Of a stretch of 64,000 nucleotides of DNA, positions 53,245-62,231 are shown one piece after another. Position numbers and translations under genes: made by a program. The notes under the pieces were generated by a model. The model was not told where the DNA came from. It was given only the letters and a program-made list of their open reading frames with translations, and ran no database searches. Every line of letters starts with the position of its first letter. Positions within the stretch are counted from its first letter, which is position 1. This DNA is from Bordetella parapertussis. Lineage in GTDB: Bacteria > Pseudomonadota > Gammaproteobacteria > Burkholderiales > Burkholderiaceae_B. The stretch lies in contig CAMDNZ010000009.1 in the NCBI GenBank assembly GCA_945903445.1, forward strand, positions 18,322-82,321, written 5' to 3'.

Positions 53245-54420
53245 CTACTGTCGTGGAACCCTACGCAAACGCTCCACGGCAGCGTCCAGCGTCTCCTGAC
53301 GCTTCGCAAAGCACAAACGCAGCAGACGATGGTTGGAGGATTCTGCGTCAGGGTCTTCGTAGAACGCCGCCACCGGAATGGCCGTAACACCGAACTCGGT
53401 CGTCAACTGACGGGCATAGGCGAGTTCGGGCGCATCGGAGACCGCCCCATAGTCGACCAGCAGAAAAAAGCTTCCAGCGCTCGGTAATGGCTTCAAAGCC
53501 GTACTCAGCAAGGCTTTTGATAATGCATCGCGTTTGGATTGATAGAACGCACTGAGTCCGCTGTAGGTCGACACATCCTGCATATACCCGGCCAGAGCCA
53601 CTTGCATCGGCGCCGATACGGTAAATACGAGAAACTGGTGAATTTTGCGGAGTTCGGCACTCAACGCAGGCGGTGCGCAGACATAACCGATTTTCCAACC
53701 CGTGATGTGATAGGTCTTGCCGAACGAAGCGACCACGAACGTACGCGACGCTAGTGCTGGCCTGCTGGCGAGACTTAAATGTCGTTCCCCGTCGAACACG
53801 ATGTGTTCGTAGGCTTCGTCGGAGATAATGACGATGCCGGTGTTATGCACAATAGTTTCCAACGCGATCAGATCATCTTCCGTAAAGACTGTCCCGGTTG
53901 GATTGTGCGGGCTATTGACCATGATGACGCGTGTGCGCGAAGTGATCGCATCGCATACCTGATCCCAGTCGACGCGATAGTAAGGGTCGCCTTCAGTGGG
54001 CGCACGCATGCCGACGGATACTGGCCGTGCCCCGGCTAGTTGGATAGCGGGTCGGTACAAGTCGTAGCAGGGCTCGATGACAATCACTTCGTCGCCCGCT
54101 TGTGCACATGCCATAACCGCTGCCATAAGTGCTTCGGTAGCGCCGCTCGTTACCGTAATTTCAGTTGCCGGGTCGTAACGTCGCCCGTACTCCCTGACTA
54201 CTTTTTCGCTGATGGCCTCGCGCAAGCTGGCCACGCCTGCCATGTAGGGGTATTGATTGTGCCCGGCTTGCATGGCTTGGGCCACCAATTCACGCAGGCG
54301 AACGTCGGGTTCGAAATCTGGAAAGCCCTGCCCGAGGTTGACCGCTTGATGTTCTGCGGCCAATTGGCTCATGACGGTGAATATCGTGGTGCCCACACCG
54401 GGCAATCGGGAGGTGATCAT
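53245..54420 (-). CDS. PLP-dependent methionine-type aminotransferase (YbdL-like)
   Basis: 391 residues, class I fold. PLP Lys lies in ASFGKTYHITGWKIGYV, a segment nearly diagnostic of YbdL-type methionine aminotransferases; the NSPHNPTGTVF and SDEAYEHIVFDG motifs are present. It probably transaminates methionine or aromatic amino acids, perhaps in methylthioadenosine salvage. The ATG at 54420 starts the family sequence MITSRLPGVGTTIFTVMS; the longer frame to 54582 is antisense to the divergent membrane gene. Ends beside the origin-like region. Confidence 0.92.
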   Translation of the reverse strand: MITSRLPGVGTTIFTVMSQLAAEHQAVNLGQGFPDFEPDVRLRELVAQAMQAGHNQYPYMAGVASLREAISEKVVREYGRRYDPATEITVTSGATEALMAAVMACAQAGDEVIVIEPCYDLYRPAIQLAGARPVSVGMRAPTEGDPYYRVDWDQVCDAITSRTRVIMVNSPHNPTGTVFTEDDLIALETIVHNTGIVIISDEAYEHIVFDGERHLSLASRPALASRTFVVASFGKTYHITGWKIGYVCAPPALSAELRKIHQFLVFTVSAPMQVALAGYMQDVSTYSGLSAFYQSKRDALSKALLSTALKPLPSAGSFFLLVDYGAVSDAPELAYARQLTTEFGVTAIPVAAFYEDPDAESSNHRLLRLCFAKRQETLDAAVERLRRVPRQ

Positions 54421-54580
54421 GGATGAGTAAGTCGAATAGGTTGTCGGGTAATCGAGGCTATTGTCGCGCCTGAAGCTTGAAGGATAATACGTCCGATATT
54501 TTTGAACACCGTTGCGCATGCGAGGTCGTAAGCGTGGCGGCGTATCCGATTCGGAGATGGCGGGTTTCGTGGTCGAGCTC

Positions 54581-55645
54581 ATGATTTTTCGTTGGTTGGG
54601 TGGTTTTGCAATTGCATTGATTGGAGCATTGGCTGCGGTTCACGTTGGTGCGCCATTACCTTGGATGCTAGGTGCGCTGATATTTACAGCGGCCACGCGC
54701 ATATCGGGTGTACCGACGGCTTGTCCGCGGCCTATGCGTTACGGCGGACAATGGGTGATCGGTACTTCTCTCGGTCTGTACTTCACACCACAAGTGGCCA
54801 TGCACATCGGCGCTCATTGGGGCGTAGTTTTGTTTGCCGTATCGATGGCAATTGGTCTTGGTGTCGCAGGTGCGTTTTGGATAGCGCGTTTTGGTGGCGT
54901 CGATTTCAAAACGGCATGGTTTAGCGCTGCCATCGGTGGTGCCAGCGAGATGTCTAATACGGCTGAACAACGCGGTGCTCGCCTCGATCGGGTCGCCACT
55001 GCACACAGCTTGCGTGTATTGATTGTCGTGTGTACGGTGCCGTTCGTGTTCAATGCATGGGGCGTTGCCGGTTCCGATCCCACTCAACCCGGTCCGCGCT
55101 ATTTTGATCCTGCGGGTTTTGCATTGCTGGTTGTATCCACGCTTGTCGCTGTGGCCTTGTTCAAACGATTTCGCTTACCTAGTCCGTGGGTGTTGGGCAG
55201 TCTGGCGATGGCCTTGGCGCTGACCATTAACGGCATCGAGCTTTCGGCATTGCCTCAGTCAGTCGTGGTTGGCGGCCAATTATTGATCGGGTGGTCTTTG
55301 GGCGATAAATATCGGCCAGATTTTTTTCTGGCAGCACCCCGATTTCTGTCGGTGGTTGCAGTGTTCACGGTCGCAGCATTAGTGCTGTCTGCGCTGTTTG
55401 CATGGGGAGTGTCTCATGCGGTCGATATACCCTTGCCAGTGTTGATTCTTGGTATGACGCCAGGCGGTATTGCCGAAATGTCCCTAACGGCCAAGGCGCT
55501 CCAGTTGGGCACTCCTATTGTCACGGCTTTTCAGGTCACTCGCATGGTTGCGGTGGTACTTGTGACTGGCCCTTTTTATGACCTGTTAGCCAGACGGTTT
55601 CCACACACGTTGGGCACTTCCGAAAAGCCTGACGAGTTAGGGTAA
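54581..55645 (+). CDS. AbrB-family (duplicated domain) membrane protein
   Basis: About 354 residues, ten or so membrane segments in two repeats. The repeats share PLPWMLGALIFTA / PSPWVLGSLAMAL and GGASEMSNTA / GMTPGGIAEMSLTA, the signature of the AbrB/AimA family (once labelled ammonia monooxygenase-like). Function unproven; transport is likely. The start is uncertain: ATG at 54581 lies right before the first hydrophobic helix, ATG 54557 would add eight residues. Divergent from the aminotransferase. Confidence 0.82.
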   Translation: MIFRWLGGFAIALIGALAAVHVGAPLPWMLGALIFTAATRISGVPTACPRPMRYGGQWVIGTSLGLYFTPQVAMHIGAHWGVVLFAVSMAIGLGVAGAFWIARFGGVDFKTAWFSAAIGGASEMSNTAEQRGARLDRVATAHSLRVLIVVCTVPFVFNAWGVAGSDPTQPGPRYFDPAGFALLVVSTLVAVALFKRFRLPSPWVLGSLAMALALTINGIELSALPQSVVVGGQLLIGWSLGDKYRPDFFLAAPRFLSVVAVFTVAALVLSALFAWGVSHAVDIPLPVLILGMTPGGIAEMSLTAKALQLGTPIVTAFQVTRMVAVVLVTGPFYDLLARRFPHTLGTSEKPDELG

Positions 55646-55719
55646 ACAGGTATTCAGCACGTAGCTGTTGCGTCGTTATGCTGTATCAAGTTGTTTACTT
55701 CTAGAGGGCATGGTGCAGC

Positions 55720-55932
55720 ATGGCGCAGAAGGGTAAGGTCAAGTGGTTCAACGCCGAGAAAGATTTCGGCTTTATTACGCCCGATGGTGGCGGTAGCGAT
55801 GTCTTCGCTCATTTCTCGGCAATCCAGGGAAAGGGCTATCGCAGCCTGGAGGAAGGTCAGGGAGTCGAGTTCGAAACGAACGATGGTCCAAAAGGACCTC
55901 AGGCACTGGAGATTCGTCCGATCGCAAGCTAG
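55720..55932 (+). CDS. Cold-shock domain protein (CspA family)
   Basis: 70 residues. RNP1 KGKVKWFNAEKDFGFITPDG and RNP2 SDVFAHFSAI identify a CspA-type nucleic-acid chaperone. The ATG at 55720 is the family start. A strong terminator follows. It lies between the AbrB-family gene and the parS region, with its own leader of at least 70 bases. Confidence 0.95.
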   Translation: MAQKGKVKWFNAEKDFGFITPDGGGSDVFAHFSAIQGKGYRSLEEGQGVEFETNDGPKGPQALEIRPIAS

Positions 55933-55963
55933 CGATATTCGAGGTACTCCAAACATAGATCAA

Positions 55964-55997
55964 AAAAGAAAACGCCGATAAACCGGCGTTTTCTTTT
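55964..55997 (+). terminator. Rho-independent terminator after the cold-shock gene
   Basis: AAAAGAAAACGCCG (55964-55977), loop ATAAAC, CGGCGTTTTCTTTT (55984-55997): a perfect 14-bp stem with a long T-rich side. Confidence 0.92.
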
Positions 55998-56134
55998 AAG
56001 CACGGAAATAGTAAGCGCTTACATCTATATGTTGAATGCGTTCCCATGCTCGCTTCAAAGCTCAAGTGCGTTGCCAAGTTGACGAGCACAGTGCTTTTAC
56101 ATTCATAGCCGGACAGATTCCGGGGGCGAAACAT

Positions 56135-56143
56135 TGTGGATAA
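56135..56143 (-). promoter_or_regulatory. DnaA box
   Basis: TGTGGATAA, perfect consensus in reverse orientation, about 140 bases after the cold-shock terminator. Confidence 0.8.
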
Positions 56144-56373
56144 CCCTGTGTGTATCTTCGGGATATCTATTGGCGCGTTTCGTACTGTTTTCACTTGCAG
56201 ATGCGACGGATATTTTTAATCCCCAAGGTTGTACACAGCATATATCGCATCTATCTGGGCATTTACCTGCTCGTACATGAATCGTGAATAACGTCTCGCT
56301 CTAGCAGAATGCGTCTTAAATGTAGGCGAATTGCCGGATAGTGCGCTTTCAGGAATTGCACACATCACCAATC

Positions 56374-56382
56374 TTATCCACA
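56374..56382 (+). promoter_or_regulatory. DnaA box
   Basis: TTATCCACA, perfect consensus (in CTTATCCACAGG), facing the reverse-oriented box at 56135. Confidence 0.8.
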
Positions 56383-57166
56383 GGTCTGCCTAGGCGTTTA
56401 GTTCAGGTGTCCAGCTCGCTGATCGATATGCACGGGAGGTGAGTAAATCATGACCTCGGCGGGATTTTCAGGGACAAAACAGAATTGCAGTGGATTGCGC
56501 TGCTATCGATCATCGTCCACATGCAGGTGGTTACGACGCTGTCTCGCTGAAAATTATGGTCGGTTTGGCGCGAGGCAGGGATAAGTCGCCGACCGATCAT
56601 GACCTACCTGACAACGGCCACCATGGATAGCGATGTCGAATATAGCGCACTAACGTCATCTACCCCGGATAGTGCATGGTAGCGTGATGAATTGGTAAAT
56701 CTTTAATTTCGCTTAGTGGGTGCAGTTATCCAAGCTGCGGGCAATCACTCTGATCGAGCGTATTTAAAAAGTCGGAGAATTAATTGTCTTTTGTCGATGC
56801 CGACCCCGATACTTAATAGTCATTGCCGACCATAGTTCTTGTTCGATTGATGTGGCTCTGTGAGGTCTGCAATCTTTTTGATTTTCTAGTTCTGTCATGT
56901 TTAAAAATGGCCGTTTTCGTCCGTATTGCTTCATAACTACCAATAACCCCCCCTAAGCGAAGTGCACAGCTTGCACCGACAGATAAACAATCCTCTAGTG
57001 TTTCCGAAAGGGTTGTCGCAGTGTTTTATTTCGTCTGTTGACGACTATCAAACGACAGCTGCTTGGTAGTGATGACGTAATCGAAGTTAATTTTTCCGAT
57101 AGTTATCCGTTTTGTGACGGGGTGCGTGTAGATACCGTGTTTTAAAGGCAATTTTCGTCTGCATCG

Positions 57167-57182
57167 TGTTTCACGTGAAACA
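57167..57182. promoter_or_regulatory. parS site 1
   Basis: TGTTTCACGTGAAACA, a perfect 16-bp palindrome equal to the bacterial parS consensus bound by ParB. Confidence 0.95.
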
Positions 57183-57345
57183 GAAATCTATTCGCCCTGC
57201 TCCTCTCATTGGTTTTTAGGTTTTGCTATCGCTTTGAGTGGTTCAATGCAGACTCAGCGTTTCGTTTATTTTGTGATCTAAACGTGTAATCGATCAGTCG
57301 GTCTACAGAGAGCTTTGAGTCCTCTAAGACGCACCAAAAGCTATG

Positions 57346-57361
57346 TGTTCCACGTGAAACA
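57346..57361. promoter_or_regulatory. parS site 2
   Basis: TGTTCCACGTGAAACA, one base from the perfect palindrome, at the variable position of the consensus. Confidence 0.93.
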
Positions 57362-57411
57362 TAGACCCAAGTCCAAGTCTCGATGCTAGTCATGGGTAGA
57401 ACGATCAGTAA

Positions 57412-57427
57412 TGTTCCACGTGAAACG
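57412..57427. promoter_or_regulatory. parS site 3
   Basis: TGTTCCACGTGAAACG, core intact, last base differs from the consensus. Confidence 0.88.
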
Positions 57428-57526
57428 GTGTGGGCAAATGATCATTGCGTTACAGATGTGGATGTTTATCTACCGATAGCGTGTAGTTAGAATCTGTCGC
57501 TAAAAACGATCGACAAAAAATTTAGA

Positions 57527-57542
57527 TGTTCCACGTGAAACA
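57527..57542. promoter_or_regulatory. parS site 4
   Basis: TGTTCCACGTGAAACA, identical to site 2. Confidence 0.93.
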
Positions 57543-57567
57543 TCAAAGCGTGACAAGCTACGCCGGC

Positions 57568-57583
57568 TGTTCCACGTGAAACA
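57568..57583. promoter_or_regulatory. parS site 5
   Basis: TGTTCCACGTGAAACA, 64 bases before the mnmG start codon, so bound ParB could affect mnmG-rsmG-parAB transcription. Confidence 0.93.
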
Positions 57584-57647
57584 CAATGATCCTGGCGATC
57601 GGGGACTCAGCCGTTATAATCAATCCACGCTCTCTATACACTTCATC

Positions 57648-59564
57648 ATGAATTTCCCCAACGAATTCGACGTCATTGTCGTCGGTGGCGGCCACGCTGG
57701 CACCGAAGCCGCGCTGGCCGCCGCCCGTTCCGGCGCCAAGACCTTGCTGCTTACCCACAACATCGAGACGCTGGGGCAAATGTCCTGCAATCCGTCCATC
57801 GGGGGTATTGGCAAGGGTCATCTTGTCAAAGAGGTCGATGCGCTGGGCGGTGCGATGGCTATCGCGACCGATGAGGCGGGTATCCAATTCCGTATTCTTA
57901 ACGGCTCCAAAGGGCCTGCCGTTCGTGCAACCCGTGCCCAGGCGGATCGGGTTTTATACAAAGCCGCCATTCGCCGGCGCTTGGAAAACCAGGAGAACCT
58001 GTGGCTGTTCCAACAGGCCGCGGATGACATCCTGGTGGAAGGCGATAGGGTAGTCGGTGCCGTCACCCAAATCGGACTGCGGTTTCTGGCGAAGAAAATC
58101 GTTCTGACTGCGGGCACTTTTCTGAATGGCTTGATCCACGTTGGACTCCAAAACTACTCGGGCGGCCGGGCCGGCGATCCGCCTGCTAATTCGCTTGGGC
58201 AGCGTCTAAAAGAACTTCGCCTGCCTCAAGGACGTCTGAAAACGGGGACCCCACCGCGCATCGATGGTCGGTCGATCGATTACTCCCATCTGGAAGAACA
58301 GCCAGGCGACCTGAACCCGGTGCCAGTATTTTCGTTCATGGGCAATGGGGCAATGCATCCTCGGCAGGTACCTTGCTGGATCACCCATACGAACGAACGA
58401 ACGCATGACATCATCCGTGGTGGCCTGGATCGTTCACCCATGTATAGCGGTGTGATAGAAGGCGTCGGGCCACGTTACTGTCCTTCGATCGAGGACAAGG
58501 TTCACCGTTTCGCCGACAAGACTTCCCATCAGGTATTTCTAGAACCTGAAGGATTGGATACGCACGAGATTTATCCGAACGGGGTGTCTACCAGTTTGCC
58601 CTTAGATGTACAGCTCGCGTTGATCCAGTCGCTTCCCGGGTTGGAGAACGCGCACATCCTGCGACCGGGATACGCGATCGAGTACGACTACTTCGATCCG
58701 CGTGGCCTAAAATCCACCCTGGAAACCAAAACCATCAAAGGTTTGTATTTCGCCGGGCAGATCAATGGCACGACGGGCTATGAAGAGGCCGCTGCCCAAG
58801 GTTTGCTCGCCGGTATCAACGCATCACTGGCTGCGCGAGAGCAAGACGCTTGGACCCCGGCGCGTAACGATGCATATCTGGGCGTATTGGCCGACGATCT
58901 AGTTACCCGCGGCGTGACCGAACCCTATCGCATGTTTACTTCGCGTGCTGAATACCGCCTTAGTTTGCGCGAAGACAATGCCGATCTGCGTCTGACGGAG
59001 ACGGGCCGACGGTTGGGCTTGGTGGGCAATGCGCAATGGCATGCATTCTGCACCAAACGCGATGCGATCGATTCCGAAATGGAACGTTTGAAAAGCACAT
59101 GGGTGAATCCCAAGGTCATGCCAGCCCATATCGCCGAACCTTTGCTGGGTAAAGTTATTGAACGTGAGTACTCACTAACCGACCTGTTGAAACGTCCTGA
59201 CGTCCGCTACGAGGCACTAATGGCCGCGACGGATGACAGCGGGGCGCTTCTGGCCGGACCTGGTGTGCTGGGTAGTGACGTGATCGAGCAGATCGAGATT
59301 CAAACCAAGTATGCCGGCTATATCGATCGCCAGCGCGACGAGGTCGCGCGTCAAGCTGGACAGGAAAAACAATCGATTCCTGCCGACATCGATTACGACG
59401 CCGTCACCAGCTTGTCGTTCGAGGCGCGTCACAAGCTTAAAGAACATCGACCGGAGACGATAGGGCAGGCGGCCAGAATTTCAGGTGTGACGCCCGCGGC
59501 GATTTCCCTGCTATTGATTCATTTGAAGCGGCTGCATTACGGCGCTCGCGAGCGGGCAGTCTGA
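57648..59564 (+). CDS. mnmG: tRNA uridine-5-carboxymethylaminomethyl enzyme MnmG (GidA)
   Basis: 638 residues. The FAD Rossmann motif VIVVGGGHAGTEAALAAARS and conserved GGIGKGHLVKEVDALGG are present, as are the two segments with the functional Cys residues (MSCNPS and PRYCPSIEDK). With MnmE it modifies wobble U34 of tRNA. The ATG at 57648 starts MNFPNEFDVIVVGGG; an in-frame GTG in parS site 5 is not used. It heads mnmG-rsmG-parA-parB. Confidence 0.98.
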   Translation: MNFPNEFDVIVVGGGHAGTEAALAAARSGAKTLLLTHNIETLGQMSCNPSIGGIGKGHLVKEVDALGGAMAIATDEAGIQFRILNGSKGPAVRATRAQADRVLYKAAIRRRLENQENLWLFQQAADDILVEGDRVVGAVTQIGLRFLAKKIVLTAGTFLNGLIHVGLQNYSGGRAGDPPANSLGQRLKELRLPQGRLKTGTPPRIDGRSIDYSHLEEQPGDLNPVPVFSFMGNGAMHPRQVPCWITHTNERTHDIIRGGLDRSPMYSGVIEGVGPRYCPSIEDKVHRFADKTSHQVFLEPEGLDTHEIYPNGVSTSLPLDVQLALIQSLPGLENAHILRPGYAIEYDYFDPRGLKSTLETKTIKGLYFAGQINGTTGYEEAAAQGLLAGINASLAAREQDAWTPARNDAYLGVLADDLVTRGVTEPYRMFTSRAEYRLSLREDNADLRLTETGRRLGLVGNAQWHAFCTKRDAIDSEMERLKSTWVNPKVMPAHIAEPLLGKVIEREYSLTDLLKRPDVRYEALMAATDDSGALLAGPGVLGSDVIEQIEIQTKYAGYIDRQRDEVARQAGQEKQSIPADIDYDAVTSLSFEARHKLKEHRPETIGQAARISGVTPAAISLLLIHLKRLHYGARERAV

Positions 59565-59566
59565 CA

Positions 59567-60247
59567 ATGTCGCATACGCCCCAAGAGGCGCAATTCGCCT
59601 CACGTATTGGTCGTGCCTGCGACGCGCTTGGGTTGGCCTACTCCCCGGCGCAAATCGATGCGTTGTTAGGCTATTTGCGTGCGATGCAAAGGTGGAACAA
59701 GACGTACAATCTGACCGCGCTGCGCGATCCCGAGCAGATGCTCGTTCAGCACGTGCTCGATAGCTTGTCCGTCGTGCCGCCCCTGGTGGCGCACTTCGGT
59801 GCCGATCAGCCGCGTACTGTCTGCGACATCGGCTCCGGTGGTGGTTTGCCCGGCGTGGTCATTGCCGTCATGGTGCCTGCCTGGCAGGTGCAATGCATCG
59901 ACGCGGTTGAAAAGAAAACGGCGTTCCTGCGGCAAATGACGGGCGCGCTTCGATTGCCTAATTTGCGTGCAACGCATGCGCGAGTCGAATCCTTGCCGGC
60001 GCAAAACGCCGACATCGTTATTTCACGCGCTTTTGCAGCCTTGCACGATTTCGCCACATGGTCCGGCCAGCATGTCGCGCCGGAAGGCATGTTGGTTGGC
60101 ATGAAGGGCAAGTCGCCCGACGACGAGATCGATGCCTTGCACGCCGCCACGTCTTGGCGCGTCGATCATATCGATGCGTTGGAAGTACCCGAATTACACG
60201 CCCAGCGTTGCCTGGTCTGGATGTGCCGCACAATAGGAACCCCATGA
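59567..60247 (+). CDS. rsmG: 16S rRNA (guanine527-N7)-methyltransferase
   Basis: 226 residues. SAM motif CDIGSGGGLPGVVIAV, preceded by the family's WNKTYNLTALRDPEQMLVQH. It methylates G527 of 16S rRNA. Two nt after mnmG and overlapping parA by ATGA, so translationally coupled in the operon. Confidence 0.97.
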   Translation: MSHTPQEAQFASRIGRACDALGLAYSPAQIDALLGYLRAMQRWNKTYNLTALRDPEQMLVQHVLDSLSVVPPLVAHFGADQPRTVCDIGSGGGLPGVVIAVMVPAWQVQCIDAVEKKTAFLRQMTGALRLPNLRATHARVESLPAQNADIVISRAFAALHDFATWSGQHVAPEGMLVGMKGKSPDDEIDALHAATSWRVDHIDALEVPELHAQRCLVWMCRTIGTP

Positions 60248-61038
60248 GCGATAAGCCCCTGAAAACCGCCAGCGTGTTTTGCATTGCAAACCAGAAGGGC
60301 GGTGTCGGCAAGACCACCACGGCGATCAATCTGGCCGCTGGATTGGCGGCCAACAAGCAGCGCGTGCTGCTGGTCGATCTCGACCCGCAAGGCAACGCCA
60401 CCATGGGCAGCGGCATCGACAAAAGCGGGCTCGAATTCAATCTGTACCAAGTGTTGATCGGCGAAGCGACGATCGTTCAAGCGCGCGTTGCGTCCGAGAC
60501 GGGCGGCTATGACGTGCTGCCTGCGAACCGCGAGCTGTCGGGTGCCGAGATCGATCTGATCCAGATGGAGCAGCGCGAGCGTCAACTGAAGCAAGCGCTA
60601 GCCTCGGTGGCCGCCGATTACGATTTCATTCTGATCGATTGTCCGCCCACGCTGTCGCTGTTGACCCTGAACGGTCTGGCTGCCGCGCATGGCGTCATCA
60701 TTCCGATGCAGTGCGAGTACTTCGCGCTGGAAGGCTTGTCCGACTTGGTCAACACCATCAAGCGAGTCCACCGCAACATCAATGAAGATCTGACCATCAT
60801 CGGACTGTTGCGTGTGATGTTCGATCCTCGCGTCATGTTGCAGCAGCAAGTGTCACGACAACTCGAGCAGCATTTTGGCGATAAGGTGTTCACGACGGTG
60901 GTGCCACGTAACGTTCGCTTGGCCGAGGCCCCCAGCCACGGCATGCCAGGCGTCGTGTACGACCGCCGTTCCCGTGGTGCGCAGGCTTATCTCGACTTTG
61001 CGCGCGAAATGATCAAACGAGTGAAGGCCAAGCCCTAA
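60244..61038 (+). CDS. parA: Chromosome-partitioning ATPase ParA (Soj)
   Basis: 264 residues. Deviant Walker A with the signature Lys (NQKGGVGKTTTAINLA, about 16-31), Walker A' VDLDPQGNATMG, and Walker B FILIDCPPTLSLL. It binds DNA non-specifically as an ATP dimer and moves ParB-parS complexes. The start overlaps rsmG and the stop overlaps parB (TAATG). The parS sites lie 2.7 kb upstream. Confidence 0.97.
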   Translation: MSDKPLKTASVFCIANQKGGVGKTTTAINLAAGLAANKQRVLLVDLDPQGNATMGSGIDKSGLEFNLYQVLIGEATIVQARVASETGGYDVLPANRELSGAEIDLIQMEQRERQLKQALASVAADYDFILIDCPPTLSLLTLNGLAAAHGVIIPMQCEYFALEGLSDLVNTIKRVHRNINEDLTIIGLLRVMFDPRVMLQQQVSRQLEQHFGDKVFTTVVPRNVRLAEAPSHGMPGVVYDRRSRGAQAYLDFAREMIKRVKAKP

Positions 61039-62228
61039 TGCCATCCCCCGCCCCGCGTAAAACCGCCGCTCAGAAAAAAACGACGGCCGCCAAATCGACA
61101 GTGAAAGCGGCGGCGAAGCCTGCGGCTAAACCGTCATCTAAAGCGGCCACCAGACTTTCGTCCAGAGTGCCGCCCAAGCCTGCGTCGAAATTGCCGGCGA
61201 AGCCCGTGTCCAAAGCGGTCGATAAGTTAGCTGCATCGCCGCGTGCCGCTTTAGGTGCCTCGCCGCTCGATTCGATCACCACCCCGTCCAAGGAGAAGCC
61301 CATGGCCACAAAGAAACCCAAAGGTCTAGGTCGTGGCCTGGACGCCTTGCTGGGCGCCGATATCCCTGCGATCGAAACTTTCAGCACATCCAAGCGTGAA
61401 CCGGTCGAAAGCGACACGCCGCCGTCCACCTTGCCGGTCAGTCGGATGCGTGCGGGCAAGTATCAGCCGCGTACCCGGATGGACGAAGGTGCACTGAACG
61501 AACTGGCCGAGTCCATTCGCGCGCAAGGCATCATGCAGCCCATCCTGGTTCGTGCGCTGGACGGCGAGTCGCCAACTCAGTACGAAATCATCGCGGGCGA
61601 ACGACGTTTTCGTGCGGCGCAACTGGCGGGTTTGAAAGAAGTGCCCGTCTTGGTGCGCGAAGTGGCCGATGAGAACGCGGCTGTGATGGCCTTGATCGAG
61701 AACATTCAGCGCGAAGATCTCAATCCGCTCGAAGAGGCGCATGGTGTTCGCCGTCTGCTGGACGAGTTCGGCTTGACCCATGAGCAAGCCGCTCAGGCTA
61801 TCGGCCGTTCGCGCTCTGCCACCTCCAATTTGCTGCGTCTGCTCAATCTGGCCGCACCGGTACAAACGATGCTGCTGGCCGGTGACGTCGATATGGGGCA
61901 CGCACGGGCATTGCTGAGTGTCGATTCGGCTACGCAGATCCAGTTGGCCAACTCAATTATTGCCAAGCGACTGTCGGTCCGCGAGGCCGAGAAGCTCGTC
62001 GCCCGCACGTTGAAGGAAGCGGACACGCCCTTATCGAAAATCAAGCCGATCGGTGCCAGTCGCGATGTCGCGCGTTTGGAAGAGGCATTGTCCGACGCGT
62101 TGGGCACGCGCGTCACCTTAAAAGTCGGGGCGCGAGGTAAAGGGCAACTGCAAATCGACTTCCACGGTTGGGAGCACTTGAATGCCCTGCTCGACAAGCA
62201 GGGGCTTGGCAGCGTCGTGGACGCCTGA
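61038..62228 (+). CDS. parB: Chromosome-partitioning protein ParB with basic N-terminal extension
   Basis: 396 residues from the ATG at 61038, which overlaps the parA stop. Residues 1-88 are a Lys/Ala/Pro/Ser-rich, histone-H1-like extension (KSTVKAAAKPAAKPSSKAAT). The usual ParB begins at an internal ATG (61302): MATKKPKGLGRGLDALLG, then the CTP-binding domain with IIAGERRFRAAQ and ENIQREDLNPLEEA, and an HTH with GLTHEQAAQAIGRSRSATSN that reads parS. AAGGAG stands 6 nt before 61302, so a 308-residue short form is likely, with or without the long form. Confidence 0.93.
   Translation: MPSPAPRKTAAQKKTTAAKSTVKAAAKPAAKPSSKAATRLSSRVPPKPASKLPAKPVSKAVDKLAASPRAALGASPLDSITTPSKEKPMATKKPKGLGRGLDALLGADIPAIETFSTSKREPVESDTPPSTLPVSRMRAGKYQPRTRMDEGALNELAESIRAQGIMQPILVRALDGESPTQYEIIAGERRFRAAQLAGLKEVPVLVREVADENAAVMALIENIQREDLNPLEEAHGVRRLLDEFGLTHEQAAQAIGRSRSATSNLLRLLNLAAPVQTMLLAGDVDMGHARALLSVDSATQIQLANSIIAKRLSVREAEKLVARTLKEADTPLSKIKPIGASRDVARLEEALSDALGTRVTLKVGARGKGQLQIDFHGWEHLNALLDKQGLGSVVDA
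61290..61304 (+). promoter_or_regulatory. Internal ribosome site for a short ParB
   Basis: AAGGAG (61290-61295), spacer AAGCCC, then ATG (61302-61304): near-ideal strength and spacing, right where normal ParB homology begins. Confidence 0.7.
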
Positions 62229-62231
62229 TCG

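Larger units (their letters stand above)
55998..57647. other. Gene-free region with DnaA boxes and parS cluster
   Basis: 1.65 kb without a convincing gene. It contains two perfect DnaA boxes (56135-56143 minus, 56374-56382 plus) and five parS sites (57167 to 57583). A 44-codon Cys-containing frame (56450-56584) has a GGAGG ten bases upstream but no other support. The rest shows no tRNA, insertion sequence or terminator. Position between the cold-shock terminator and mnmG fits an origin-proximal centromere. Confidence 0.7.
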
